Made by a program: the position numbers and the translations under genes. Below are positions 17,737 through 26,862 of a stretch of 64,000 nucleotides of DNA, in pieces. How positions within the stretch are numbered: the first letter of the stretch is position 1; the number at the start of each line of letters is the position of its first letter. Origin of the DNA: Streptomyces sp. NBC_01232 (lineage in GTDB: Bacteria; Actinomycetota; Actinomycetes; Streptomycetales; Streptomycetaceae); the NCBI RefSeq assembly GCF_035989885.1, contig NZ_CP108518.1, positions 5,323,001 through 5,387,000 on the forward strand, read 5' to 3'. The notes beneath the pieces are model-generated. The model was not told the origin of the DNA. It worked only from the letters and a program-made list of their open reading frames with translations, and did not search any database.

Positions 17737-18527
17737 TGAGCACGGTGGTGAAGGGGGCGTCGGCGGCTGCCGCGGCGGGGATCGCGGCGCTGTGCGCCGT
17801 CGCGTTCGTCGAGGCGCCCGCCGAACCGTCGGCGCTCCCCTTCCCCACCGTCGGAGTACTCATGGCGGGCGGCGAGCACTGGTGCACGGCGAGCGTCGTC
17901 GACAGCCCGAAGGGCAACGTCGTCGCCACCGCCGCACACTGCGTGGCCCCCGCGGGCGAGGACGGGCAGCCGGGCGAGGTGGCCCACGACGGCCTGGCCA
18001 TCGGTGAGCTCTCCTTCGCCCCGGCCTTCTCCGGCGAGGGTGCCGGCACCCAGCCGCTGGGGGTGTGGAAGGTCCGTTCGATCCACGTGGACGACCGCTG
18101 GACGAAGTGGGGCGAGGACACCGCCGACTTCGCCTTCCTCACCATCGAGCCCGGCGAGGACGGGCGCAGCGTCCAGGAAGCGGTCGGCGGCGGCGCCGAG
18201 GCTCCGGTACCCGAGTGGACCTCCGGGTACGAACGGGACGTGACCGTCGTCGGTTACCCGGAGTCCGAGCACAACCCGCAGAACAAGCCCGTCTCCTGCA
18301 CGACGCGGACCCGCCACGACGAGGACGACCCCGACATGCTCTACATGAGCTGCGCCGGGTTCTGGACGGGGACCAGCGGCAGCCCCTGGATCGCCGACCG
18401 GGGCGGTCCGGAGCGGGCCGGGCGGCTGATCGGCGTGCTGAGCGGCGGGGACACGGACGTGGACTCCACGGCCGCACTGTTCGACGAGCACGCGAAGGCC
18501 CTGTACGAGCGGGCCGCGCGGGGCTGA
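17736..18527 (+). CDS. Secreted trypsin-like serine protease
   Basis: The 263-residue protein has a signal or anchor segment (GASAAAAAGIAALCAVAFVEAPA) and a chymotrypsin-fold domain. The triad is visible: His in VVATAAHCV, Asp in GEDTADFAFLTI, and Ser in GFWTGTSGSPW. Cysteines in HWCTAS and AAHC probably form the usual disulphide. It is translationally coupled to esterase 2 (TGATG overlap), so the two exported hydrolases are made together. Confidence 0.88.
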   Translation: MSTVVKGASAAAAAGIAALCAVAFVEAPAEPSALPFPTVGVLMAGGEHWCTASVVDSPKGNVVATAAHCVAPAGEDGQPGEVAHDGLAIGELSFAPAFSGEGAGTQPLGVWKVRSIHVDDRWTKWGEDTADFAFLTIEPGEDGRSVQEAVGGGAEAPVPEWTSGYERDVTVVGYPESEHNPQNKPVSCTTRTRHDEDDPDMLYMSCAGFWTGTSGSPWIADRGGPERAGRLIGVLSGGDTDVDSTAALFDEHAKALYERAARG

Positions 18528-18619
18528 GCGGGACGGCGTCGCAGGCGGCCGAGCGGGCTCGTGCCGCACGACCGTCAGCGGGCCCGTGCCGCACGGGGCC
18601 CAGCGCGTCCGCGCCGCGG

Positions 18620-19570
18620 CTACCGCTTCCTGCGCTCCGTACTGACGATCACACCCACCGCCGCCACGACGACCGATCCGCCGACCACGATCGGCCAGGT
18701 CAGGGCCTCGTCGAGGATCAGCGCACCCAGCGCGACGGCGACGACCGGGTTGACGTACGCGTACGTGGACACCAGCGACAGGGGAGCGGCCTGGAGCAGC
18801 CACACGTACGCCGTGAAACCGACGAGCGAGCCGATCAGCGTCAGGTAGGCCAGGGCCAGCCAGGAGGCGGTGGATACCGACGCCGGGTCCAGGCCGCGCT
18901 GCTCGCCGCGCAGCAGGCCGACGACCACGGCCGCGGTCCCGCCCACGACCATCTGGTAGGCGCTGCCGGTGAAGGGATTGCCCGGCAGCTCCAGCCTCGA
19001 CGCCGAGAACGAGCCCAGCGACCACAGGACCGAGGCCGCCACCACCATCAGCACCCCCGACAGCCGCACCGCCCCGCCGATCCCCGAGCCGGTCAGCACC
19101 GCGAGCCCGGCGAGGCCCACCAGCACCCCGCCCAGGGTGCGCCGCGGAGGCCGGTCACCGGTGCTCGCCCGGAGCACCACCACCCACATCGGGACCGCCG
19201 CCACCAGCAGCGCGGCGAGTCCCGACGGCACCGAGGTCTCGGCGAGGACGACCAGGCCGTTCCCGCCGAGGATCAGCATCAGGCCGACCAGGGCCGCCGA
19301 GCCGAGCTGGGCAGGGGTGGCCCTCAGCGCGGCCGGACCGCTGCGCCAGGCGACGACGGCCGCCAGCAGCAGTCCGGCGGTGATGAAGCGGGCTCCGGCG
19401 GAGAGGAAGGGCGGCATGGTCTCGACGACGATCCGGATGCCGAGGTAGGTCGAGCCCCAGACCACGTAGACGAGGGCGAGGGCGAACCAGACGGCGCCGG
19501 AGATCCTGCCGCGCGCGGCGGTGGCGGAGCCGGCGGCAGCCTTGCCGTCCAGAGGTGTTGAGGTGCTCAT
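18620..19570 (-). CDS. EamA-family (DMT) transporter
   Basis: The 316-residue protein has ten hydrophobic segments forming two EamA repeats, beginning with VWFALALVYVVWGSTYLGIRIVVETMPPF and repeated from SGVLMVVAASVLWSLGSFSA. The drug/metabolite transporter family usually exports amino acids or small metabolites. It converges on the protease gene and lies 44 bases downstream of the PEP-mutase-like gene start on the same strand. Substrate cannot be predicted. Confidence 0.9.
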   Translation of the reverse strand: MSTSTPLDGKAAAGSATAARGRISGAVWFALALVYVVWGSTYLGIRIVVETMPPFLSAGARFITAGLLLAAVVAWRSGPAALRATPAQLGSAALVGLMLILGGNGLVVLAETSVPSGLAALLVAAVPMWVVVLRASTGDRPPRRTLGGVLVGLAGLAVLTGSGIGGAVRLSGVLMVVAASVLWSLGSFSASRLELPGNPFTGSAYQMVVGGTAAVVVGLLRGEQRGLDPASVSTASWLALAYLTLIGSLVGFTAYVWLLQAAPLSLVSTYAYVNPVVAVALGALILDEALTWPIVVGGSVVVAAVGVIVSTERRKR

Positions 19571-19614
19571 GCTCGGATCCTATGGTCGTTGGCCCATACA
19601 GGCTTCCGGGTTTC

Positions 19615-20433
19615 TCACCCCTTGAGCAGGCTGTTCAGCTCGCCGTACGGGAGGGAGTGCGCGAGCGACCCGTAAGTGCCGTCGGAGATCAGCTCCTCGG
19701 CGGCGCGGCGGACCACGGCGTACGCGGCCTCGGCGACCCAGGAGCCGAGGCTGACGCGGGACACCCCGAGGGCGCCGAGGGCGGCGACGGCCGGGGCGCC
19801 GGGGCCGACCAGGATGTTGAGCGGGGCGTCGATGCCCTTGGCCAGCTCGGCGACGGTGTCCGGGTCGAGGACGCCGGGCACGAAGATGCCGGTGGCCCCC
19901 GCCCGGAGGTACGCGGCGGCGCGGGCGAGGGTGTCGTCCAGGCGGGTGGCGCTCTCGCCGAAGCCCCGGAGATAGGTGTCCACGCGGGCGTTGATGTAGA
20001 GCGGGACCCCGGCGGCATCGGCTGCGGCGCGCGCCGCAGCCAGGCGCTCGGCCTGCTCGGCGGGATCGCGGTGGCCGTCCTCGATGTTGATGCCCACCGC
20101 GCCCGCGGCCAGGACCCCGGTCACGGTCTCGCCCACGCCGGCCGGGTCGGCGCCGAAGCCGCCCTCGATGTCGGCGGTGACGGGGACGGAGACGGCGGCC
20201 ACCACGCGGGCGACCAGGTCGAGGGCCCGGTCGCGGGCGAGCGCGTCGCCGTCCGGGGACCCGAGGGACCAGGCGACGCCGGCGCTGGTGGTGGCGACGG
20301 CGGGGGCGCCGGCGGCCTCGACGACGAGGGCGCCGGCGACGTCCCAGGCGTTGGCGAGGGCGAGGGGTGCGGTGGGGGTGTGCAGGGCCGCGAACGCGGC
20401 GGCCTTGGCGGCGAGATCAACGTGGGTGGTCAT
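19615..20433 (-). CDS. Isocitrate lyase/PEP mutase-superfamily enzyme
   Basis: The 272-residue TIM-barrel protein belongs to the PEP-mutase/isocitrate-lyase superfamily: ANAWDVAGALVVEAAGAPAVATTSAGVAWSLG at the start, metal-site DIEGGFG, and GAVGINIEDGH in the middle. These enzymes make or break C-C or P-C bonds next to a carboxylate (for example oxaloacetate hydrolase or methylisocitrate lyase-like). The PEP-mutase-specific EDK motif is not obvious and no phosphonate genes are nearby, so phosphonate synthesis is unlikely. Confidence 0.82.
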   Translation of the reverse strand: MTTHVDLAAKAAAFAALHTPTAPLALANAWDVAGALVVEAAGAPAVATTSAGVAWSLGSPDGDALARDRALDLVARVVAAVSVPVTADIEGGFGADPAGVGETVTGVLAAGAVGINIEDGHRDPAEQAERLAAARAAADAAGVPLYINARVDTYLRGFGESATRLDDTLARAAAYLRAGATGIFVPGVLDPDTVAELAKGIDAPLNILVGPGAPAVAALGALGVSRVSLGSWVAEAAYAVVRRAAEELISDGTYGSLAHSLPYGELNSLLKG

Positions 20434-20543
20434 GGGGCCAGTTCACCAGACCGGGGCGGGTCCGGGCTCGCGGAATTCCGACATGTAGCCGGAGTGCCGG
20501 GGCCGGTGCAGGCCGGTGCGGGCGGGTGCCGCCCCGGCGGTGG

Positions 20544-21662
20544 TCAGTGGGGGGCGGCCAGGCCGGTCTTGGCACCCGAGCCGCACAGGGGGAGCACCGC
20601 CGTGCGGCCCTGCAGGGGGTCCGAGGGGGCCGAGGGGCCCACCGCCGCCCAGCACGCGGCGGCGGTCGGTTCCACGAAGAGGCCGCGGCGGGCCAGATCC
20701 CGCTGGGCCTCGCGCAGGGCGGCGTCCGGGACGGTCAGGAAGGTGCCGCCGGACTTGCGCACCGCGGCCAGGATCTGGCGGGCGCGGGGCGGCGCAGGGA
20801 TGGCGATCCCCTCGGCCAGGGTCGGCCGCTGCTCCACCGGGGCGGCGTCCTCCGCGCCCGCCGCGAACGCCTCGGCCAGCGGGGCCACCGCCTCCGCCTG
20901 CACCGCGATCAGGGCCGGTGGCCGGACCCCGCGCCGGGCCAGTTCCTCCACGGCCAGCGCCGCCCCGAGCAGCAGGGTGCCGTTGCCCACCGGGACCACC
21001 AGGGCCTCCGGCAGCCGGCCGCCCAGTTCCTCCCACACCTCGTACACGTACGTCTTGGTCCCGTGGAGGAAGTACGGGTTGAACACGTGGCTCGCGTAGA
21101 AGACCCCGGGCGCGTCCGCCGCCGTGCGGGCGGCCTCCGCCGCGGCCTCGCGGCCGCCGGGGACCACACGGACCACCGCCCCGTGTGCCCGCATCTGTTC
21201 GGTTTTCTTCTCCGACGTGCCCTCGGGGACGAAGACTTCGCAGTCCAGTCCGGCCCGCGCGCAGTACGCGGCGATCGACGTCCCGGCGTTGCCGCTGCTG
21301 TCCGCCACCACCCGCTCCGGGGCCAGCCGCCGGGCGAGCTCCGCGAGCATCACCGCGCCCCGGTCCTTGAAGGACAGAGTGGGCATCAGGAAGTCGAGTT
21401 TGGCCTGAATTCGCTCCCCCAGCGGAACCATCGGAGTGTGCCCCTCCGCCAGCGAAACGGAGAAAGCCCCCGGCAGCGGCAGTACGGAGCCGTACCGCCA
21501 CAGCGAATTCGGCCCCGAGGACGGTTCCAGCACCGCGGCCGGGTCCGGCGTGAAATCGAGGTCCCAGGGTCCACCGCAGACGGGGCACCCCCAAGGCGCA
21601 GTCCGGACGTCCGCGCGTGTACCGTCCTCTGAGCAGACGTAACCGGGGGGTGCGTGCGTCAT
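20544..21662 (-). CDS. Threonine synthase-like PLP enzyme
   Basis: The 372-residue fold-type II PLP enzyme has a N-terminal zinc-ribbon-like start (YVCSEDG... CPVCGG), the PLP lysine in TLSFKDRGA, SSGNAGTSIAAYCARAG for phosphate binding and VPVGNGTLLLGA late. Threonine synthase converts O-phosphohomoserine to threonine. This shorter paralogue may instead be a related lyase or a secondary threonine synthase; the main thrC of a genome usually sits with hom and thrB, absent here. The start ATG lies close to the divergent subtilase promoter region. Confidence 0.82.
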   Translation of the reverse strand: MTHAPPGYVCSEDGTRADVRTAPWGCPVCGGPWDLDFTPDPAAVLEPSSGPNSLWRYGSVLPLPGAFSVSLAEGHTPMVPLGERIQAKLDFLMPTLSFKDRGAVMLAELARRLAPERVVADSSGNAGTSIAAYCARAGLDCEVFVPEGTSEKKTEQMRAHGAVVRVVPGGREAAAEAARTAADAPGVFYASHVFNPYFLHGTKTYVYEVWEELGGRLPEALVVPVGNGTLLLGAALAVEELARRGVRPPALIAVQAEAVAPLAEAFAAGAEDAAPVEQRPTLAEGIAIPAPPRARQILAAVRKSGGTFLTVPDAALREAQRDLARRGLFVEPTAAACWAAVGPSAPSDPLQGRTAVLPLCGSGAKTGLAAPH

Positions 21663-21859
21663 GTGCGGATCGCCTTTGTTCGATCATGGCCGGGGTACGG
21701 CTCGGATGTTACGCGTCCGCCCTGCCCGTGCGGGTCGTGCCGAAGGTGGGTCAACCTTTCGGCGGCGACAGCCCGTTGGGCCGTACGGGTTGTCATGGCC
21801 ACGCTTGTGCGGCAGCGCCGCACCCCCTGCTTGCACCACCTAGGAGGAGGACCCGTCAC

Positions 21860-23434
21860 ATGCCAGTGATGCGTCACACAAGCCGGAAAATCGCCGGCAT
21901 CAGCGCGACCGCGGTCGTGGCCCTCGCGCTCGGCACGGCTTCGGCGCTTCCCGCATCGGCCGTCGGCATCGGTGTACCGGGTGTCATCCAGAACGCCGGA
22001 GCCCCGGGGTCCATACCCGGCAGCTACATCGTGACCCTGAAGGACTCCGCGGCCCGGTCCACCGCCGACAGCGGCAGGGCCGTGGCGAAGCGGTACGGCG
22101 CGAAGATCGACAAGACCTACAGCGCGGCCCTCAACGGCTACTCCGTCAAGGTCTCCGAGGCACAGGCCAAGAAGCTGGCCGGGGACCCCGCGGTCAAGTC
22201 GGTCGTGCAGAACCGCACGTTCACCGTCAGTACCACCCAGCCCGGCCCGCAGTCCTGGGGTCTGGACCGGGTCGACCAGCGTGCGCTGCCGCTGAACCAG
22301 AGCTACGCCTACCCGGACAAGGCCGGCGAGGGCGTCACCGCCTACATCATCGACACCGGCGTCCGCATCACGCACCAGGAGTTCGGCGGGCGTGCCTCCA
22401 ACGGCTACGACGCCATCGACAACGACAACACCGCCCAGGACGGCCACGGCCACGGCACGCACGTCGCCGGCACCGTCGCGGGCAGCTCGTACGGCGTGGC
22501 CAAGAAGGCCAAGATCGTCGGTGTCCGCGTCCTGGACAACAGCGGCAACGGCACCACGGCCCAGGTCGTCGCGGGCATCGACTGGGTGACCCGCAACGCC
22601 GTCAAGCCGGCCGTCGCCAACATGTCGCTCGGCGGCGGCGCGGACTCCGCGCTCGACGCAGCCCTGCGCAACTCCATAGCCTCCGGCATCACCTACGCGG
22701 TGGCCGCGGGCAACGAGTCCAGCAACGCCGCGACGAAGTCCCCGGCGCGCGTCACCGAGGCCATCACGGTCGGCGCCACCACCAGCACCGATGCCAGGGC
22801 GGCCTACTCCAACTACGGCTCCGTCCTGGACATCTTCGCGCCGGGCTCCGCCATCACCTCCGCCTGGGGCACCGGCGACAGCGCCACCAACACGATCAAC
22901 GGCACGTCGATGGCCACCCCGCACGTCGCGGGCGCGGCCGCCGTCTACCTCTCGCAGAACCCGGCCAGCACCCCGACCGAGGTGGCGACGGCCCTGGTGG
23001 GCTCGTCCACTCCGAACGTGGTCAGCGGCGGCGGCACGGGCTCGCCGAACCGCCTGCTGCACGTCACCGCCCAGGGCCCCGTCCCGCCGGGCAAGCGGTT
23101 CGAGAACACCGCGGACCACGCGGTGGGCGACAACGCGACCGCCGAGTCCTCGATCACCGTCAGCGGTGTCGTCGGCAACGCCCCGTCGGCGCTGAAGGTC
23201 CCGATCGACATCAAGCACACGTACATCGGTGACCTCAAGGTCGACCTGGTCGCGCCCGACGGCAGCGTCTACACCCTGCACAACCGGGCCAACGGGGCCG
23301 ACGACAACATCATCAGGACCTTCACCGTGAACGCCTCGGCGGAGACGGCCCCGAACGGTGTCTGGAAGCTCCGTGTGAACGACAACTCGGCCGGCGACAC
23401 CGGGAAGATCGACTCCTGGGCGCTCCAGTTCTGA
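21860..23434 (+). CDS. Secreted subtilisin-family (S8) protease with P-domain
   Basis: The 524-residue preproprotein has a Sec signal ([30 protein letters not shown]), an I9 propeptide ([16 protein letters not shown]...[10 protein letters not shown]), the S8 catalytic domain with Asp in [12 protein letters not shown], His in [11 protein letters not shown] and Ser in [12 protein letters not shown], then a C-terminal proprotein-convertase P-domain ([24 protein letters not shown] to the end). AGGAGGAGG at 21842-21850 gives a strong ribosome site for ATG 21860. It is a proteinase-K/aqualysin-like extracellular protease, with a 16-bp-stem terminator after it. Confidence 0.95.
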   Translation: MPVMRHTSRKIAGISATAVVALALGTASALPASAVGIGVPGVIQNAGAPGSIPGSYIVTLKDSAARSTADSGRAVAKRYGAKIDKTYSAALNGYSVKVSEAQAKKLAGDPAVKSVVQNRTFTVSTTQPGPQSWGLDRVDQRALPLNQSYAYPDKAGEGVTAYIIDTGVRITHQEFGGRASNGYDAIDNDNTAQDGHGHGTHVAGTVAGSSYGVAKKAKIVGVRVLDNSGNGTTAQVVAGIDWVTRNAVKPAVANMSLGGGADSALDAALRNSIASGITYAVAAGNESSNAATKSPARVTEAITVGATTSTDARAAYSNYGSVLDIFAPGSAITSAWGTGDSATNTINGTSMATPHVAGAAAVYLSQNPASTPTEVATALVGSSTPNVVSGGGTGSPNRLLHVTAQGPVPPGKRFENTADHAVGDNATAESSITVSGVVGNAPSALKVPIDIKHTYIGDLKVDLVAPDGSVYTLHNRANGADDNIIRTFTVNASAETAPNGVWKLRVNDNSAGDTGKIDSWALQF

Positions 23435-23494
23435 TCAGCGTCCGATCGGCCTCCGGCCGGTCCGGGCCACGGGCCCGACCGGGCCGTGAGGAAC

Positions 23495-23528
23495 AGCGGG
23501 GGCGACCGACTTGTCGGTCGCCCCCGCT
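23495..23528 (+). terminator. Terminator after the subtilase gene
   Basis: A 16-base arm (23495-23510) pairs perfectly with 23513-23528, giving a long GC hairpin with a minimal loop. Confidence 0.85.
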
Positions 23529-23603
23529 GCGTACTATTTCGCGCATTCGTTCGCGCCCTCCGCGGCGCGCCCCACGATGCCCCCTGCGATGGAGTCCGCC
23601 CCA

Positions 23604-24773
23604 GTGAGCACCACGCCGACCCCTCCTCCCGGGCCGGGCCACTCCTGGCCCCCGCCCTCACCGCGGCCGGGATGGGGTCCGCCGCCCGGCTACGGACAGC
23701 ATCCGCCGGCGCTCAACGGCTTCGCACTCGCCTCGCTCCTCTCCGGACTGCTGTGTTTCCCGCCGCTCGGCGTGGCGTTCGGCATCGCCGCCCTCGTGCA
23801 GATCGCGAAGCGGGGAGACCGGGGGAAGGCGCTGGCGATCGTGGGCCTGGCAGTGTCCGTGGTGATGACCGGCGTACTGGTCCTCGCCACCGGGCGGATC
23901 CTCACGGACCTCGACGACCGCTTCGAGTCGCTCAGCGAGTACTCCGACGTCGAGGGCGAGCTCACGGACCTCGACGACCTGCGGCCCGGTGAGTGCTTCA
24001 ACGTCCCCGGCGGATACCTGATCGACGAACGGCCGTTGACGTACCGGATCGACTGCGCGCAGGTGCACCACGGCGAGGTCACCGCGTCGAAGGTGCTGGG
24101 GACGGCGGACGTGCCCGGGTCGGGCGGGGCCGACCGCGCATCCGAGGACGCGTGCTGGAAGGCCCAGGACGAGTACGCGATGGACACGTGGGCGCTGCCC
24201 GAGTACGCGGAGATGTTCTACTACGCGCCCTCGCCCGAGTCCTGGGCCGAGGGGGACCGGGTGCTGCTCTGCGTGATCGGCACGAACGAGGAGGAGCGCC
24301 GGGGCAGCCTGCGCCGGGACGAGGGGATGCTGAAGCCGGAGCAGTCGGCCTTCCTGCGGGCCGCCAACTCCGTCGAGTTCGTGATGAGCCGGCCGCCCGA
24401 GCGCGACGTGGAGGACGCGCTGCCCGAGTACCGGGCGTGGGCGCGCGAGCTGTACGCGGCGCTGGGCGCCGAGGCCAAGCTCCTGCAGGGGGACATGGCC
24501 CGGGCGGGGATGGAGAAGGCCGTTCCGGCGCAGATCAAGGAGATCGAGGCGGCGCGCGAGCATTGGCAGCGCGCCTCGCAGGCGACGACGCCGCAGGAGT
24601 TCGACCGGCAGTGGGACCGGGCGCTGGCCGCGATGTCCCTGGAGACGGAGAAGGCCCTGCGCGGCGCGTACGGGCTTTCGACGGAGGTTCCGCAGTGGCT
24701 GCAGGACAGCCAGGGCGACCGGGAGGACCCGGACGACGGGTCCGGCGAGGGATCCTCCTCCGCGTCCGTGTGA
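23604..24773 (+). CDS. DUF4190 membrane protein with extracytoplasmic domain
   Basis: The 389-residue protein has a Pro-rich cytoplasmic start, two membrane segments of the DUF4190 type (GFALASLLSGLLCFPPLGVAFGIAALVQIAKRGDRGKALAIVGLAVSVVMTGVLVLA), a septum-formation-like domain with paired cysteines (GECFNVPGG, RIDCAQVHHGEV, EDACWKAQDEY, LLCVIG), and a helical C-terminal part. Homologues are frequent in streptomycetes and uncharacterised. GTG 23604 (VSTTPTPP) is my choice; ATG at 23577 or 23589 would lengthen it slightly. TACTAT at 23532 is a fair -10 element. Confidence 0.78.
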   Translation: MSTTPTPPPGPGHSWPPPSPRPGWGPPPGYGQHPPALNGFALASLLSGLLCFPPLGVAFGIAALVQIAKRGDRGKALAIVGLAVSVVMTGVLVLATGRILTDLDDRFESLSEYSDVEGELTDLDDLRPGECFNVPGGYLIDERPLTYRIDCAQVHHGEVTASKVLGTADVPGSGGADRASEDACWKAQDEYAMDTWALPEYAEMFYYAPSPESWAEGDRVLLCVIGTNEEERRGSLRRDEGMLKPEQSAFLRAANSVEFVMSRPPERDVEDALPEYRAWARELYAALGAEAKLLQGDMARAGMEKAVPAQIKEIEAAREHWQRASQATTPQEFDRQWDRALAAMSLETEKALRGAYGLSTEVPQWLQDSQGDREDPDDGSGEGSSSASV

Positions 24774-24868
24774 CGTCCGCGGGGGCGCTGTGGGTAACGC
24801 AGGGTAGCGGGTTTGAGTGACCTGGCTTCATCACTTCGGGTGAAACTCTGGCCCTTGCTTGCGGTATT

Positions 24869-24881
24869 CAACCGTCGGTTG
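24869..24881. promoter_or_regulatory. 13-bp inverted repeat upstream of the GntR gene
   Basis: CAACCGTCGGTTG is a perfect inverted repeat with one central base, 40 bases before the GntR start codon. It fits a self-regulatory operator. Confidence 0.55.
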
Positions 24882-24920
24882 CGAGGGTGTAGCTGTCTGT
24901 CAACCTGATGGGAGTGGCCA

Positions 24921-25673
24921 GTGACTTTCGGTGAGCAGCCGGCCTATCTGCGCGTGGCCGGGGACCTGCGACGGAAGATCGTCGACGGCTCTCTGCCCCC
25001 GCATGCCCGGCTCCCCTCTCAGGCCCGCATCCGCGAGGAGTACGGGGTCTCCGACACCGTGGCCCTGGAGGCGCGCAAGGTCCTCATGGCGGAGGGACTG
25101 GTCGAGGGCCGGTCCGGATCCGGCACGTACGTACGGGAACAGCCGGTCCCGCGGCGGGTCGCCCGCGCCGGCTACCGCACGGGCGGCGCCTCGACGCCGT
25201 TCCGGCAGGAGCAGGCCGACTCCGGCGCGCGCGGCACCTGGGAGTCGAGCAGCGAACAGACGGGCGCGCCCACGGAGATCGCCAAGCGACTCGGCATCGA
25301 GCCGGGCGAGCGCGTCATGCGGACGCGGTACGTCTTCCGCGACGCGGGGGAGGCGATGATGCTGTCCACCTCCTGGGAGCCGCTCGCCGTGACCGGCCGG
25401 ACCCCCGTGATGCTGCCGGAGGAAGGGCCGTTGGGCGGCTCCGGGGTGGTCGACCGGATGGCCGCGATCGACGTGGTCGTGGACAACGTGGTGGAGGAGG
25501 TCGGCGCGCGGCCCGGCCTGGCGGAGGAGATCCTGCTCCTCGGCGGGGTGCCGGGGCACGTGGTGCTGATCATCGGCCGCACCTACTACGCGTCAGGCCG
25601 GGCCGTGGAGACGGCCGACGTGGTGGTCCCGGCGGACCGCTACCGCCTGGCGTACCACTTCCCCGTGAGGTAG
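24921..25673 (+). CDS. GntR-family regulator with UTRA effector domain
   Basis: The 250-residue protein has the GntR winged helix at residues 5-72 (PAYLRVAGDLRRKIVDGSLPPHARLPSQARIREEYGVSDTVALEARKVLMAEGLVEGRSGSGTYVRE) and a UTRA-type ligand-binding domain from about 105 (GAPTEIAKRLGIEPGERVMRTRYVF to PADRYRLAYHFPVR). UTRA proteins of this HutC subfamily sense small metabolites or, in plasmids, control transfer (KorSA type). The GTG start follows GGGAGTGG. Neighbours give no clue to its regulon, apart from a nearby self-complementary site. Confidence 0.88.
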   Translation: MTFGEQPAYLRVAGDLRRKIVDGSLPPHARLPSQARIREEYGVSDTVALEARKVLMAEGLVEGRSGSGTYVREQPVPRRVARAGYRTGGASTPFRQEQADSGARGTWESSSEQTGAPTEIAKRLGIEPGERVMRTRYVFRDAGEAMMLSTSWEPLAVTGRTPVMLPEEGPLGGSGVVDRMAAIDVVVDNVVEEVGARPGLAEEILLLGGVPGHVVLIIGRTYYASGRAVETADVVVPADRYRLAYHFPVR

Positions 25674-25685
25674 CCGCTCGTACCC

Positions 25686-25723
25686 GCGCGTGAACCCCGG
25701 GCGCCGCCCGGGGGTTCACGCGC
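25686..25723 (+). terminator. Terminator after the GntR gene
   Basis: GCGCGTGAACCCCGGGC at 25686-25702 pairs with 25706-25723, with a single bulged G. Confidence 0.75.
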
Positions 25724-26124
25724 GCCCGGCGCGAACGCGTCGACCCGGCGGGTTTCGGCGCGATGATGATCGCCTCCGCCGTCCCGGTCCCGGTGTCCCC
25801 GGACGGTTCGGTCCGCATGCCGGGACCCCTTTCCCCCGCCTCGGGGCCGGGCCGGGTGAGTCCGTCCCGCCGCTTCCCCGCCGCCGCGTTGACGCCACCT
25901 GCGCGGACGCCCGCCGTCCGACGGCGCGGCGGCGCCGCCCGGGCATGTGGTGCGCCCCGTTCGAACCGGCGCGCACGGCCCACTCGTACGCATGGCCGGA
26001 TGCGTACGCCTGTGAGGTACCTCTTCGTGAAAAACCGTATCCGCTCCGTAAAGGTCGGGCGTAAGCTCAGGCATATGCGCAATGCGGTTTCCCGGACACG
26101 TACGTCGGCGGAGGGTGAAACGCA
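25724..26124 (+). other. About 400 bases without a supported gene
   Basis: Open frames here give Arg/Pro-rich shadow text. The last 120 bases are less GC-rich (CTTCGTGAAAAACCG, CCGTAAAGG, GGCATATGCGCAATGCGG) and probably hold the promoter of the 61-residue gene. I see no riboswitch or tRNA fold; an unannotated small RNA cannot be excluded. Confidence 0.4.
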
Positions 26125-26310
26125 ATGAACGACAGCGGTGCGCTGCTTCCGTGGCTGGTCATACGCGAGGACGACAACGGCAACCGCTACCGGGTGGGCC
26201 GGTACGCCACCCGGGCCGAGGCCCAGAAGGTCGCCGACAGCCTCGAGGACCGAGGACACAAGCAGCTCTACTGGGTCGAGCGGATCGGTCAGACCGCCAC
26301 GATGAACTGA
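26125..26310 (+). CDS. Small SPOR-like protein of 61 residues
   Basis: The whole product is a compact domain: LLPWLVIREDDNGNRYRVGRYATRAEAQKVADSLEDRGHKQLYWVERI. The (Y/F)RVGxYxTRAEAQ pattern is that of SPOR-type peptidoglycan-binding repeats, though without any membrane anchor or signal here. GGAGGG about eight bases upstream supports the ATG. Similar free-standing small proteins are common in streptomycetes, as I recall; the role is unknown. Confidence 0.8.
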   Translation: MNDSGALLPWLVIREDDNGNRYRVGRYATRAEAQKVADSLEDRGHKQLYWVERIGQTATMN

Positions 26311-26349
26311 GCGTCGCGACGACTCGCGACGCTGGCATAGGCTCCGCAC

Positions 26350-26784
26350 ATGACTGTACGCGTGGTCGTGGGCGGAGCCCTTTGTCATGAGGGGCGCCTG
26401 CTGGCCGCCCGCCGCAGCGCACCGCCCGAGCTCGCCGGACGCTGGGAACTGCCGGGCGGCAAGGCCGAACCGGGTGAGTCCGTCCCCGAGGCGCTGGTGC
26501 GCGAACTGCGCGAGGAGCTCGGCGTGGAGGCCGAGCCGCTGGAGCGGATCCCGGGGGAGTGGCCGCTGCGGCCGGGTCTCGTCCTGCACGTGTGGACCGC
26601 CCGGCTGCTCTCCGGAGTGCCCGCCCCGCTGGAGGACCACGACGAACTGCGCTGGCTGGGGCCGGAGGAGCTGGAGTCGGTGGACTGGCTCGACCAGGAC
26701 CGGCCCGCGGTCGCCGAGGCCGGCCGCCGGCTGCGCCGAGGTGCGGACGGGTACGCGGGCCGGGACGTCGGCGGGGGCGCGTGA
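26350..26784 (+). CDS. Nudix hydrolase, (deoxy)nucleoside triphosphate pyrophosphohydrolase (MutT-like)
   Basis: The 144-residue protein has a complete Nudix box, GGKAEPGESVPEALVRELREELGV, preceded by the MutT-type RRSAPPELAGRWELPG. Enzymes of this group hydrolyse oxidised or non-canonical (d)NTPs to monophosphates. It follows the 61-residue gene by 39 bases and may share its transcript. Confidence 0.9.
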   Translation: MTVRVVVGGALCHEGRLLAARRSAPPELAGRWELPGGKAEPGESVPEALVRELREELGVEAEPLERIPGEWPLRPGLVLHVWTARLLSGVPAPLEDHDELRWLGPEELESVDWLDQDRPAVAEAGRRLRRGADGYAGRDVGGGA

Positions 26785-26862
26785 CGCTCGCGGTCTAGGC
26801 CGTCTGCGCCACAGTGCGCCGGTGGGCAGGGATCGAGTGGTACGACGCCCCAATTATCGGGT

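Noticed and set aside
19615..21662. PEP-mutase-fold gene beside a threonine-synthase-like gene as a phosphonate cluster
   Set aside because: The PEP-mutase-specific motif is not visible and no phosphonopyruvate decarboxylase or tailoring genes are nearby.
25763..26128. Open frame of 121 codons before the SPOR-like gene
   Set aside because: Composition is Arg/Pro-rich like other shadow frames, it has no ribosome site and it overlaps the next gene's start.
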